DNA of 64,000 bases from Burkholderia sp. WSM2230 (GTDB lineage Bacteria; Pseudomonadota; Gammaproteobacteria; Burkholderiales; Burkholderiaceae): positions 248,643-312,642 of the forward strand of contig NZ_AXAJ01000001.1 of NCBI RefSeq assembly GCF_000472445.1. The letters run 5' to 3'. Below the pieces are notes generated by a model, which worked only from the letters and a program-made list of their open reading frames with translations, was not told the DNA's origin and did no database searches. Positions 24,622-34,400 of this stretch are shown here, one piece after another (position 1 is the first letter of the stretch; every line of letters begins with the position of its first letter). A program made the translations under genes and the position numbers.

Positions 24622-25824
24622 TTATGGCTTCGCCACGTTGACTTTCGCGCCGTCCTTCAGCTGCGCGTCGGGCGCACGCACCAGCACGTCTCCCGCACGC
24701 ACGCCGTCGAGCGCGATCAGGTCGCCGAGTTTCGCGCCCGTCGTGACGGGCACCTGATGTACGGTCTCGTCCTTGACGACGAAGACGACGCTGCGTCCGT
24801 CGCGCTGAACCACGGCAGCCGGCTGCGCAGCGACGACGGGTCGCCGGTCCTGCGGCGGCACTGGCCTCGACAGGAAGGCGATCTTTGCGCTCATGTCCGG
24901 CAGCACGCGTTCGTCGCGATCGACGAAGCGCACCTTGACGAGCACCGTCGCCTTGGAGCGGTCGACGGTCGGCACGATGCGCGATACGCGGCCCGCGAGA
25001 CGCAGTTCGGGGAGCGCGTCGAGCTGGATCTCGCAAGGCGCGTCGACGGCGATCTTCGCGATGTTCGATTCCGCGACATCCGCCTCGACTTCGAGCGTGT
25101 CCATGTCGGCGATGGTGACGACGGCTCCCTTGCTGTCGGACGCCTGAGAAAACGGCGTGATGTTGTCGCCGACGTTCGCATGCTTCTCGATCACCACGCC
25201 GTTGAACGGCGCGCGAATCACCGTCTGATCGACAGCGACCTGTGCGGCCTGCGCGTTCGCCTGCGCCGACACGATGGCCGCGCGGCTGTTGTCGATCGAC
25301 GCCTTGGCCTTGTCGTAGCGCGCGAGATCGGCGTCGTACTGGGTTGCCGGCATTGCACCGCTTGGCACCAGAATCGCCGAGCGGCGCAGGTTGAGTTCAG
25401 CGTTTTTCAGTTCGGCGACCTGCAGCGCGAGATTCGCTTGTGCGACCTTCACCTGCGCCTTCGCCTGCGCCAGCGACGCCTCTACGTCCGCACTTTCCAG
25501 CCTGGCGATGACTTCATCCTTTTTCACATGCGTGCCTTCGAGCACCCCGAGCCATTGGAGCCGCCCTTGTGCCTTCGACGCCACGGCCGCCTTGCGTTGC
25601 GGCACGACGTAGCCGGTCGCGTTCAGCAACGTGTAGCTCTGCGACGGATAAACGGAGACGACGGACGTGGTTTGCACGGTGCGCGGGCTGGCGAACCGCA
25701 AGCCGGCCACGAGCGCGGCGACGACGATCAACGCGGCCACCCCGTAGCCGGTCAAGTTACGCCGACGGCGTGCGGTCACGGGCGCGCGGTCGATTGTGAG
25801 TCGTTTGAGATCGTGTTCAGCCAA
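24622..25824 (-). CDS. Periplasmic adaptor (membrane fusion protein) of the ABC exporter
   Basis: This HlyD/MacA-type adaptor has a membrane anchor (GYGVAALIVVAALVAGLRFA), a lipoyl/barrel half-motif (ATGYVVPQRKAAVASKAQGR), a coiled-coil hairpin (repeated AQAKAQVKVAQANLALQ pattern) and a beta-barrel. It links inner-membrane ABC parts to an outer-membrane channel. The open frame runs up to ATG 26028, but the 68 extra residues are Arg-rich and unlike the family. A TTG at 25824 gives the usual length of 400 and an N-terminus (LAEHDLKRLTIDR) typical of the family, without a clear ribosome site. It is the first gene of a four-gene operon. Confidence 0.85.
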   Translation of the reverse strand: MAEHDLKRLTIDRAPVTARRRRNLTGYGVAALIVVAALVAGLRFASPRTVQTTSVVSVYPSQSYTLLNATGYVVPQRKAAVASKAQGRLQWLGVLEGTHVKKDEVIARLESADVEASLAQAKAQVKVAQANLALQVAELKNAELNLRRSAILVPSGAMPATQYDADLARYDKAKASIDNSRAAIVSAQANAQAAQVAVDQTVIRAPFNGVVIEKHANVGDNITPFSQASDSKGAVVTIADMDTLEVEADVAESNIAKIAVDAPCEIQLDALPELRLAGRVSRIVPTVDRSKATVLVKVRFVDRDERVLPDMSAKIAFLSRPVPPQDRRPVVAAQPAAVVQRDGRSVVFVVKDETVHQVPVTTGAKLGDLIALDGVRAGDVLVRAPDAQLKDGAKVNVAKP

Positions 25825-26193
25825 TTTTGTATCGGTTCGCCGGGCAGCGCTCGTGCTGCCCCGGCTACTCGCGCTATGGACGGGCAACCAGTATAGCGCC
25901 GCGTCTCGCGTGTAAACCCCGCGCGTCGAACGGTGCCTGAAAACGACGGTGCGCCGCCCCTCGAAGAGAGCGATTCGCGATCCATGAGTGACCGACGCGT
26001 GACTCTTGCAACGCGAAACACCGTTCATCGACCTGGGACAAAGTCGGGGGCTGCCACTTGACTGAGAGAATTCGGGCCTTGTGCGTCGCGATCGCGAATC
26101 CTACGTGTGCGAAAGCTTTCCCGACGCCAGCAGGAGGCCCGTCCGGCGACGATCTGCGAGAATAGATGCCGAATCTCCTTGGCCGATCGTCGG
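25825..26193. other. Divergent promoter region between the exporter operon and tcuR-like gene
   Basis: The region carries the upstream part of the adaptor's open frame on the minus strand and an open run before the LysR start on the plus strand; neither looks coding. It must contain the promoters for both directions. I could not pick a convincing operator by eye. Confidence 0.35.
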
Positions 26194-27147
26194 ATGGAAC
26201 TCAGACAACTACGCTATTTCCTCAGTGTCGTGGAACACGGAAGCATGGGCAAGGCAGCGCTGGAACTTGGCCTCGTCACTTCGGCATTGAGTCAGCAGAT
26301 TAGCCGTCTCGAAGGCGAACTGTCCACGCGCCTCCTGCAACGCACGTCCACCGGCGTCGTGCCGACCGACGCCGGTCTCGCCTTCTGGCGCCAGGCGCAA
26401 TTAGCGCTACGTCATATCGACGACGCTGCGCTCGCTGCGCGTTCCGCTCGTCTGTCGGGCCATGTGAGCGTCGGCATGGCGCCGAGCACGGCGAGTGTGC
26501 TCGGTGTCGCGTTCATGCAGGCCATGCACACGCGTTATCCCGATGTACGGCTGCACCTGGTTGAAAGTCTTTCCGGCTATCTCGCCTCCATGCTGAGCGC
26601 GCGTCAGATCGATCTCGCCGTGTTGTTTCGGCCGGAACCCGCGCAACGCTGGAGCGTGGTGTCGCTGCTGGACGAGCGGCTGTTTCTGATCGGCGCGGGC
26701 GATCTCGAGGGGATGCCGGCTAGCGCATCCGTCCGGCTGAAAAACCTCGGCAAGCTTCCGCTCATTCTCCCGAGCGGCACGCACGGGCTGCGCTCGCTGT
26801 TGTCATCGGCGTTCAGTCGCGCCGGTTACGAGCCGAACATCGTCGCCGAAGTCGACGGCCTTGCGTTGCTGATGGATACCGTGCGCACGGGCATCGGAGC
26901 CACGATACAGCCGGGCGCAGCGCTCGCTCGGCCCGAGAACGTGATACTGAAGAGCGTGCCCGTCACGGAGAAATACGCCACGCGGCCCAACATGATTGCC
27001 AGCATTTCCGACGACGAACTGTCCCCCGCCGGTCTCGCCGCGCGCGTGGTTCTCGCCGACGTCGCGCGTCAACTCGTGCGGGAAGGACGCTGGCCCGGCG
27101 CGCGGCTGCGCAGCCCGCAGGCTTCACAAAAACTGAAGGCCACTTGA
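26194..27147 (+). CDS. tcuR: LysR-family regulator of the tricarballylate operon (TcuR-like)
   Basis: This 317-residue LysR regulator begins MELRQLRYFLSVVEHGSMGK, with the helix-turn-helix over residues 15-45 and a periplasmic-binding-like effector domain after about 90. The frame is open from GTG 26107, but ATG 26194 gives the standard LysR N-terminus. It lies 63 bp before tcuA on the same strand, as in the Salmonella tcuRABC arrangement, so it most likely responds to tricarballylate or a related tricarboxylate. The symbol rests on context and overall type. Confidence 0.82.
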   Translation: MELRQLRYFLSVVEHGSMGKAALELGLVTSALSQQISRLEGELSTRLLQRTSTGVVPTDAGLAFWRQAQLALRHIDDAALAARSARLSGHVSVGMAPSTASVLGVAFMQAMHTRYPDVRLHLVESLSGYLASMLSARQIDLAVLFRPEPAQRWSVVSLLDERLFLIGAGDLEGMPASASVRLKNLGKLPLILPSGTHGLRSLLSSAFSRAGYEPNIVAEVDGLALLMDTVRTGIGATIQPGAALARPENVILKSVPVTEKYATRPNMIASISDDELSPAGLAARVVLADVARQLVREGRWPGARLRSPQASQKLKAT

Positions 27148-27210
27148 CGGCGCGCTGATGGCGCAACGGGCACGAGATCCTTAGGATGCGTCCGAAAGGA
27201 GACAAGTCTA

Positions 27211-28620
27211 ATGGTAGATGTGCTCGTAATCGGGGGAGGCAATGCTGCGCTATGCGCGGCATTGATGGCGCGTGAGGCAGGCGCGTCGGTCCTGCTTCTC
27301 GAATCCGCGCCGCGCGAATGGCGCGGCGGCAACTCGCAACACACGCGCAATCTGCGCTGCATGCACGACGCGCCGCAAGACGTCCTCGTCGACGCCTATC
27401 CGGAAGAGGAATTCTGGCAAGACCTGCTGAAGGTCACCGGCGGCATCACCAACGAGCATCTGGCGCGGCTGACGATTCGCGCATCGTCCACCTGCCGGCC
27501 ATGGATGCAGAAGCACGGCGTGCGCTTTCAGCCGCCGCTGTCCGGTGCGCTGCATGTGGCGCGCACGAACGCGTTCTTCATGGGCGGCGGCAAGGCGCTC
27601 GTCAACGCGTATTACCGCAGCGCCGAAGCGCTCGGCGTCGACATCCGCTACGACACGCCCGTCGATACACTGGAACTCGAAGGCGGACGTTTCATCGCGG
27701 CGCGCAGCGGCAACCAGCGTTTCGAAGCGCGCGCCTGCGTTCTGGCGGCGGGCGGCTTCGAGTCAAACCGTGAATGGTTGCGGCAAGCGTGGGGGCAAAA
27801 CGAGCGGGGCGAATGGCCCGCCGACAACTTCCTGATTCGGGGCACGCGCTTCAACATGGGCGTGCTCATCCAGCACATGATCGACGCGGGCGCAGACATG
27901 ATCGGCGATCCGTCGCAGTCGCATTGCGTCGCGATCGACGCGCGCGCGCCGTTGTATGACGGCGGCATCTGCACGCGCATCGACTGCGTGTCGCTCGGCG
28001 TCGTCGTCAATCGCGAGGCGGAGCGTTTCTACGACGAAGGCGAGGATTTCTGGCCCAAGCGCTATGCGATCTGGGGCCGGCTCGTCGCGCACCAGCCGGG
28101 ACAGATCGGCTATTCGATCATCGACTCGAAAGCCATTGGCCGCTTCATGCCGCCGGTGTTTCCGGGCGAAAAGGCTGACACGCTGCCGGAGCTGGCGCGC
28201 AAGCTGAAGCTGCCTGAGGCCCGCTTCATGGAGACGCTCACACGCTATAACGACGCGTGCCGCGTCGGCACCTTCGATCACACTGCGCTCGACGACTGCC
28301 ATACCGATGGCCTCGCGCCGCCCAAGACGCACTGGGCGCGCCGCATCGATACGCCGCCTTTTTACGGCTATGCGCTGCGACCGGGCATCACCTTCACCTA
28401 CCTCGGCCTGAAGACCAACGACCGCGCACAGGTTCACTTCGGCGGCGAGCCGAGCGACAACCTTTTCGTCGCCGGCGAAATGATGGCGGGGAACGTGCTC
28501 GGCAAGGGTTATACGGCGGGCGTGGGCATGTCGATCGGTACGGCGTTCGGGCGCATCGCCGGTACGCAGGCCGCGCGCGCCGCACTCAATGCAACGGAGG
28601 CTCACAGTGCAGCAGTCTGA
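27211..28620 (+). CDS. tcuA: FAD-dependent tricarballylate dehydrogenase
   Basis: This 469-residue flavoprotein of the fumarate reductase/succinate dehydrogenase family has the dinucleotide-binding start [19 protein letters not shown]. It also has family segments [22 protein letters not shown] and a C-terminal FAD loop ([20 protein letters not shown]). It oxidises tricarballylate to cis-aconitate. AAAGGAG lies upstream of ATG 27211. The electron acceptor is the TcuB protein whose gene overlaps its 3' end, and uptake is by TcuC, giving a complete tcu unit. Confidence 0.93.
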   Translation: MVDVLVIGGGNAALCAALMAREAGASVLLLESAPREWRGGNSQHTRNLRCMHDAPQDVLVDAYPEEEFWQDLLKVTGGITNEHLARLTIRASSTCRPWMQKHGVRFQPPLSGALHVARTNAFFMGGGKALVNAYYRSAEALGVDIRYDTPVDTLELEGGRFIAARSGNQRFEARACVLAAGGFESNREWLRQAWGQNERGEWPADNFLIRGTRFNMGVLIQHMIDAGADMIGDPSQSHCVAIDARAPLYDGGICTRIDCVSLGVVVNREAERFYDEGEDFWPKRYAIWGRLVAHQPGQIGYSIIDSKAIGRFMPPVFPGEKADTLPELARKLKLPEARFMETLTRYNDACRVGTFDHTALDDCHTDGLAPPKTHWARRIDTPPFYGYALRPGITFTYLGLKTNDRAQVHFGGEPSDNLFVAGEMMAGNVLGKGYTAGVGMSIGTAFGRIAGTQAARAALNATEAHSAAV

Positions 28621-29821
28621 CGCGCTCGCGCCCGAACGCACGCGCACTGCGTCGTCGGTCGAGGCGAAAAGAACCACAACCATCAACAGCGCGCGGGTGA
28701 TCCCGATCGTGCCGATGAGCGACAACGGGAGCGAAGTCGCGCGGCAGATGCAGATCTGCAACGCGTGCCGCTATTGCGAAGGCTTCTGCGCCGTGTTCCC
28801 CGCGATGACCCGCCGCCTGGAATTCGGCAAGGCGGACGTCCACTATCTCGCCAATCTCTGCCACAACTGCGGGGCGTGCTATCACGCTTGCCAGTACGCG
28901 CCGCCGCACGAATTCGCCGTCAATGTGCCGAAGGCGATGGCGCAGGTGCGGCTTGAAACATACAGCGAATACGCGTTTCCCGGGACCTTCGGCGCGCTGT
29001 ACAAGCGCAACGGCCTGACACTCTCGGTGGCGCTTGCGGCGGGGCTCGCACTCTTTCTGCTGCTCGGCACCGCGCTGCACGGTGGTGTTTCGGACGAAGT
29101 CGCGCCGACCAACTTCTACGCGATCTTCCCGCACAATCTGCTCGCGACGATGTTCGGTGCGATCTTCCTGTTCGCGATCATGGCGCTCGGCATCGGCGTC
29201 ACGCGCTTCTGGCGCGACGTGTCGGCGGGAACTGTGAGCGCGAGCGCGCCTGCCGTCGCGGAGGCCACGAAGCATGCGCTGACGCTCAAATATCTCGACG
29301 GCGGCCACGGCGACGGCTGCAATGAAGAGAACGACGCTTTCACGCTCGCGCGTCGCCGTTTTCATCACCTGACGTTTTACGGCTTCATGCTGTGCTTCGC
29401 GGCGACGGCGGTTGCAACGCTCTATCACTACGTGCTCGGCCTCGAAGCGCCGTATCCGTTCGTGAGCGCGCCGGTGTTGCTGGGCACTGTGGGCGGTGTG
29501 GGACTGATAGCCGGGCCGGCAGGGCTCTTGTGGCTGAATATGAAGCGCAATCCCGAGCGAGGCGATACCCGTCAGCGTCCAATGGACCGCGGCTTCATCG
29601 CGCTCCTGCTGCTTACGAGCGCGTCCGGTCTCGCGCTCCTCGCGTTGCGTACGACAGCCGCGATGCCGTCGTTGCTCGCGATTCACCTGGGCATCGTCAT
29701 GGCGCTCTTCGCCACGCTTCCCTACGGCAAGTTCGCGCACGGCGTTTTCCGTTCGGCCGCGCTGCTCAAATCGTCGATAGACAAGCGGCAAGGCACTTCA
29801 ATGAACCTCGGTTCGGACTAA
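28607..29821 (+). CDS. tcuB: Tricarballylate utilisation electron-transfer protein TcuB (CitB family)
   Basis: This protein of 404 residues re-oxidises the flavin of TcuA and feeds electrons to the quinone pool. Near the N-terminus it has two Cys clusters ([11 protein letters not shown] and [11 protein letters not shown]) for [4Fe-4S] centres, then about six transmembrane helices with His residues that may bind heme. An ATG at 28589 is in frame, but GTG 28607 has GGAGG 7 bases upstream and is the better start. The gene overlaps tcuA by 14 bases. Confidence 0.92.
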   Translation: MQQSDALAPERTRTASSVEAKRTTTINSARVIPIVPMSDNGSEVARQMQICNACRYCEGFCAVFPAMTRRLEFGKADVHYLANLCHNCGACYHACQYAPPHEFAVNVPKAMAQVRLETYSEYAFPGTFGALYKRNGLTLSVALAAGLALFLLLGTALHGGVSDEVAPTNFYAIFPHNLLATMFGAIFLFAIMALGIGVTRFWRDVSAGTVSASAPAVAEATKHALTLKYLDGGHGDGCNEENDAFTLARRRFHHLTFYGFMLCFAATAVATLYHYVLGLEAPYPFVSAPVLLGTVGGVGLIAGPAGLLWLNMKRNPERGDTRQRPMDRGFIALLLLTSASGLALLALRTTAAMPSLLAIHLGIVMALFATLPYGKFAHGVFRSAALLKSSIDKRQGTSMNLGSD

Positions 29822-29876
29822 CAACGACAGGGCGCCGGGTGCGCCCGTCATCACACAACAAGCAGGAGACAACAAC

Positions 29877-31193
29877 ATGAACCCCGCAGAACCGATTGCC
29901 GGCACGTCCGGCGGCTCTTCCATGACCCGCGCCGCCGCCGTGCTGCGCGTCACGAGCGGCAATTTCCTCGAACAGTTCGATTTCTTTCTGTTCGGCTTCT
30001 ATGCGACATCGATCTCGAAGATCTTCTTCCCGTCGACGAGCGAGTTCGCCTCGCTGATGCTCACCTTCGCCGTGTTCGGCGCGGGCTTTCTGATGCGGCC
30101 GCTCGGCGCGATCTTGCTGGGCGCGTACATCGACAAGGTGGGGCGCCGCACCGGGCTGATCGTCACGCTGTCGATCATGGCGAGCGGGACGATCCTGATT
30201 GCGTGTGTGCCCGGTTACGCGACGATCGGCCTCGCCGCGCCCGTGCTTGTGCTGCTCGGACGCTTGCTGCAGGGCTTTTCGGCGGGCGCGGAACTGGGTG
30301 GCGTGTCGGTCTATCTCGCGGAAATGGCGACGCCCGGCAGAAAGGGCTTTTACACGAGCTGGCAGTCCGCGAGCCAGCAGGTGGCCATTCTGATGGCGGC
30401 CGCGATCGGCTATGGTCTGAATCAGTGGCTCACCGCGCAGCAGATCGGCGCATGGGGCTGGCGGGTGCCGTTTTTCATCGGCTGCGCGATCGTGCCGTTC
30501 CTGTTCCTGCTGCGCCGTTCTTTGCAGGAAACCGCCGCATTCCAGGCGCGGCGTCACCGTCCGCAGGCGCGCGAGATGTTCACGATGCTGCTCGGCAACT
30601 GGCGCGTCGTCGTTGCCGGCACGCTGCTCACCGCGATGACTACCACCACGTTCTATCTCATCACCGTCTACACGCCGACGTTCGGCAAATCGGTGCTCAA
30701 GCTGTCGACCGCCGACAGCCTGATGGTGACGCTGCTCGTCGCAGTGTCAAACTTCGTGTGGCTGCCGATCGGCGGCACGGTTTCCGACCGTATCGGCCGC
30801 AAGCCGCTGCTGCTCGCCATTACCGTGCTCGCGATTTTCACGGCGTATCCGGCGCTCTCATGGCTCGCCGATGCACCAAGTTTCGCACGCATGCTGATCG
30901 TGCTGCTGTGGTTCTCGTTCTTCTTCGGCATGTACAACGGCGCGATGGTCGCCGCGCTCACCGAAGTAATGCCTGTCGAAGTGCGCGTCGCCGGGTTCTC
31001 GCTCGCGTTCAGTCTCGCGACGGCGGTGTTCGGCGGCTTCACGCCGGCTGTATCGACGTATTTGATTCAGGTCACCCACGACAAGGCGGCGCCCGGTTAC
31101 TGGCTGAGTTTTGCAGCGTTCTGCGGTCTTTGCGCGACGCTCGGACTGTACCGGCGTGGTGCGCGTCGCAATGCATCGGCGGCCTCGGTCTGA
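29877..31193 (+). CDS. tcuC: Tricarballylate/citrate proton symporter (MFS)
   Basis: This 438-residue transporter of the metabolite:H+ symporter branch of the major facilitator superfamily has twelve predicted helices and motifs such as [24 protein letters not shown] and [14 protein letters not shown]. It brings tricarballylate (and possibly citrate) into the cell. AGGAG precedes ATG 29877; it follows tcuB by 55 bp. A strong hairpin 25 bp after its stop probably ends the transcript. Confidence 0.92.
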   Translation: MNPAEPIAGTSGGSSMTRAAAVLRVTSGNFLEQFDFFLFGFYATSISKIFFPSTSEFASLMLTFAVFGAGFLMRPLGAILLGAYIDKVGRRTGLIVTLSIMASGTILIACVPGYATIGLAAPVLVLLGRLLQGFSAGAELGGVSVYLAEMATPGRKGFYTSWQSASQQVAILMAAAIGYGLNQWLTAQQIGAWGWRVPFFIGCAIVPFLFLLRRSLQETAAFQARRHRPQAREMFTMLLGNWRVVVAGTLLTAMTTTTFYLITVYTPTFGKSVLKLSTADSLMVTLLVAVSNFVWLPIGGTVSDRIGRKPLLLAITVLAIFTAYPALSWLADAPSFARMLIVLLWFSFFFGMYNGAMVAALTEVMPVEVRVAGFSLAFSLATAVFGGFTPAVSTYLIQVTHDKAAPGYWLSFAAFCGLCATLGLYRRGARRNASAASV

Positions 31194-31217
31194 CATCCAC
31201 CGCATTGGCGCGGTTCA

Positions 31218-31244
31218 GCAAGCCCGGCTCCGGGCCGGGCTTGC
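31218..31244 (+). terminator. Hairpin after tcuC
   Basis: GCAAGCCCGGC (31218-31228) pairs perfectly with GCCGGGCTTGC (31234-31244) around a 5-base loop. There is no T-run after it, so it may act as a 3' stabiliser or a factor-assisted stop rather than a classical intrinsic terminator. Confidence 0.6.
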
Positions 31245-31694
31245 ACCGGTCGGCGGGCCATAGTCGGCCACAGGTCGGTGTTCATATGCGCTGCAATTGG
31301 ACCCCGGCCAGGAAGTGCTGGCGATCCGGCGCGATTGCGGTCGCTGAACGGTAGCAAACCAATGCGTTCGCCATTCGGATTTACTGCGGGTGTGGGAATG
31401 GGCAATTATGCATATCGCATGGTTTGTCCTTTTAGTATCTGCCAACCAATAATAATTAACATTTCCTTGTATGAAGAATTGATAAAATCGCGGGCGCATA
31501 CCAAGGTATGGCGAAGCTTTGTCAAGACGGGGTGATCGCATGAATACGCAGCAAATATCGGTAAACGCAAGATTCCCGTAGCTGAACGGTCTGGTGTATT
31601 AAAAACGGCCGCCAGCAGGCGGTTTCCCAAAAAGTCATCCTTCCGGCGGCAAGAACGAGGCGGGCCAAAGGCGCGCTGCGTTGCCGATGAGATC
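31245..31694. other. Intergenic region before VgrG island 2, with an AT-rich core
   Basis: No gene is seen. The stretch from about 31400 to 31500 is markedly AT-rich for this window (runs such as AATAATAATTAACATTT and TTGATAAAATCG), then GC rises again before vgrG. This looks like an island border and probably holds the promoter for the vgrG-lipase operon. No ribosome site better than GATGAG is visible before ATG 31695. Confidence 0.45.
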
Positions 31695-34385
31695 ATGCCG
31701 ATATCGTCATTGACTCCAGCCCCCAACGCGCTGGCGGGGCTTTCGGAGGCGTTCCAGCAGTTTGACCAGTTGCTGTCGAACTTCACGCAGTCGCAACGGC
31801 TGCTCAAGACGCAGTTCGCGCCCGACGCCGGGTTACCCGCAAACGCGTTGCTCCCTTACCGGCTGACCGGTAGTGAAGGCATCTGCGAACCGCTTCATTA
31901 CAGGCTGCAGTGCCTGTCCACCGACATCCGGTTGCCCCTCAAGGCGGTGACCGGCGTGCCCGTCGCGTTCCAGATCACCGACTTCACCGGCAGCAGCCGG
32001 ACCGTCTGCGCGATCGTGACCGGCGTGGACCAACTGGCGTCCGACGGCGGCTTCGTGCTCAGTGAACTGACGTGCGAAGACGCGCTGTCCGTCCTGCGCG
32101 AGCGCGTCACCTGGCGCGTGTTTCCGTCGAAGTCAGTCATCGACATCACGAACGACATTTTGACTGCACACATCCAGGGCAACGGTGTGCTCGCCGGCGC
32201 GTTCAGGCTGGATACCGGCAGTCTCCAGGAAAGCTATCCGAAGCGCGCCTTCACGATGCAGGCTGGCGAGAGCGACGCCGCGTTCCTGATGCGCCTGTGG
32301 CGGCAGGAAGGCATCAGCTGGTACTTCTCGCACTCGATCAACGATGGCTGGCCGATACACACGCTGCATCTGGTCGATAATCCGCATTCGTGGAAGGACA
32401 ACCCCGCCGGAACCGTCCGGTTCCATCGCGCGGATGCCACCGAGAAGGACGACACGGTCACGTCGTTTCGGGCACATCGCAGCGTCACCTCGGGCGGAGT
32501 GCTTGGCGGTTCGTCCGACTATCGCACCGGCCGCGTCCAGCAGGTCGAGGAAACCAGCATCCAGGACCAGGGGAAGCACGGCAAGGCGCTCAGTGCAACG
32601 CTGACGCAGTACCACTACGACTCGCCTCACTTGGCGGACAGCGGCGAGCATTACCGGCAGATCAACCGCCGGCGCCAGCAGGCGCATGAGCTGCGGTCCA
32701 AGTACTTCTCCGGCGAAAGCGTGGTGCGTGCGTTCAGTGGCGCCGCAGGCACTGTGTTTTCCCTGTCGGGCCACGTCGAGATCGACCAGCACTCTGGCAC
32801 GCAACGCCGGTTCGTGCTGACTTCCGTCGAGATCGAGGTCCACAACAACCTGCTGCCGCAATCTCCGGGGAACGGCCTGAAGGGTATTGACCAGAGCGAA
32901 CCGGGATACCTGAACCGCTTTCGCTGCGTTCGGGCGGACATCCCGGTTGTGCCGGAATACGATCCGGCCAGTGCGCCCTCGGTCGGGCCAATGACTGCGC
33001 GTGTGGTTGGCGCGCCGGGGCTGGAAATCGATGTGGACGAGCAGGGCCGGATTGCCGTGCAGTTTCCTTTTGCGCGGCAGGAGGACCACCCTGTCGCGGG
33101 TGCGAGCGGCACACCCCGCGATTCGGCCCGTATCCGGTTTGCGCCACCCTGGGCTGACCAGCAGGCGGGCGCCGCCTTGTGGCCGCGAGTCGGCAGCGAG
33201 GTGCTGATACTGTTCCAGCACAACGACCCCGACAAGCCCATCGCGATCGCCAGTCTGCACGGAGCCAACCACGCGCCGACGCAGTTCTCCGGCGCAGGCA
33301 GCCTGCCCGGCAACGCGGCGTTATACGGCATCCGCTCAAAGGAAGTGGGCGGAGTCGGATACGGCGAACTGCTGTTCGACGACACGACAGGCCAGACGAA
33401 GACAAAGCTCTCGTCCGAGTATGGAAAGACGCAGCTTAACCAGGGGTGGATCGGTCATCCGCGGGCTGAAGGAAAATCCGACAAACGCGGGGAAGGCTTC
33501 GAGCTGAGAACCGACCTCTCGGGTGCGATCCGCGCGGCGCAGTTACTGATTTCGACCGATGTTCGAGCGAACGCGACCGGCAAGGTGCTGGACCGGCAGG
33601 AGCTGATCGGCCAGCTGGAAGCGGCACTTGCCATTGCAAAGCAGCTTGCCAGCCTGTCTGAAACGCACGAGGCCGACACGACGGACACCGGGCCCCAGCA
33701 AAAACTTGTCGACCAGATCAAGCAGTGGGATAGCGGCGGGCAGGACGGTGCCGCCATTGCGATGAGCGCGCCCGACGGCATTGCGCTATCCAGTCCGCAT
33801 AACGTGGTGGCTTCGGCCGGGACGCACATCGACGTCACCGCCGTCCAGGACGCCAACATCAGTGCGGGCCGCAAGATTCTGCTGCGCGCGGCACAGGGCC
33901 TGTCGGCGTTTGCGAAAGCCGGCATGAAGCTGATCGCCGGAACGGGCGACATCACGGTGCAGGCGCAACAGGGCAAGGCTGAAATCGGCTCGTCCGAACG
34001 GCTGCATCTGTATTCGCTCAAGGAGCTGCTGATCGAGGCGCCCAGTGTCGTGATCAAAGCCAATGGCGTCACATATTCGCTCGCGGATGGCAAGGTGCTC
34101 GCCTCGTCGAGCGGCGCGCACAGGATCGAATCGGCTGGCTTCTCGCATACGGGTGGCGGTGGTGGCAGCCCGGACCTGCCGCACATGCCTGCTTCCACCA
34201 TGAAGACAGATGAGAAGTTTGCGGTGGCGACGCGTAACGGCCGCGCCTGGACGAATCTCCAGCACCACGTCGAGGACGAGACGAGCGCTGTCCGGGACGC
34301 GGGCAAGCTGGCGAGCGACGGCGCGAACCAGAACGTCGTGCAGGACGCGCAAATCCGGCCACTGACGTTGATTCCGAAACTCTAA
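31695..34385 (+). CDS. vgrG: VgrG spike protein (T6SS)
   Basis: This 896-residue VgrG has the Gp27-like region (about 30-430), the Gp5 OB-fold (VDEQGRIAVQFPF, WPRVGSEVLILFQ, DKPIAIASLHG), a conserved NGNP-type stretch, and a DUF2345 beta-helix region up to about 830. The last 60 residues are short and variable, without an extra toxin domain. It should carry the separate lipase effector encoded 15 bp downstream. It shares only the family core with the VgrG at 8079. Confidence 0.95.
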   Translation: MPISSLTPAPNALAGLSEAFQQFDQLLSNFTQSQRLLKTQFAPDAGLPANALLPYRLTGSEGICEPLHYRLQCLSTDIRLPLKAVTGVPVAFQITDFTGSSRTVCAIVTGVDQLASDGGFVLSELTCEDALSVLRERVTWRVFPSKSVIDITNDILTAHIQGNGVLAGAFRLDTGSLQESYPKRAFTMQAGESDAAFLMRLWRQEGISWYFSHSINDGWPIHTLHLVDNPHSWKDNPAGTVRFHRADATEKDDTVTSFRAHRSVTSGGVLGGSSDYRTGRVQQVEETSIQDQGKHGKALSATLTQYHYDSPHLADSGEHYRQINRRRQQAHELRSKYFSGESVVRAFSGAAGTVFSLSGHVEIDQHSGTQRRFVLTSVEIEVHNNLLPQSPGNGLKGIDQSEPGYLNRFRCVRADIPVVPEYDPASAPSVGPMTARVVGAPGLEIDVDEQGRIAVQFPFARQEDHPVAGASGTPRDSARIRFAPPWADQQAGAALWPRVGSEVLILFQHNDPDKPIAIASLHGANHAPTQFSGAGSLPGNAALYGIRSKEVGGVGYGELLFDDTTGQTKTKLSSEYGKTQLNQGWIGHPRAEGKSDKRGEGFELRTDLSGAIRAAQLLISTDVRANATGKVLDRQELIGQLEAALAIAKQLASLSETHEADTTDTGPQQKLVDQIKQWDSGGQDGAAIAMSAPDGIALSSPHNVVASAGTHIDVTAVQDANISAGRKILLRAAQGLSAFAKAGMKLIAGTGDITVQAQQGKAEIGSSERLHLYSLKELLIEAPSVVIKANGVTYSLADGKVLASSSGAHRIESAGFSHTGGGGGSPDLPHMPASTMKTDEKFAVATRNGRAWTNLQHHVEDETSAVRDAGKLASDGANQNVVQDAQIRPLTLIPKL

Positions 34386-34400
34386 CTTTCGACTGGCGAC

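Noticed and set aside
24313-25896. A 527-codon plus-strand frame opposite the ATPase and adaptor genes
   Set aside because: Antisense shadow with Asp/Arg/His bias and no motif.
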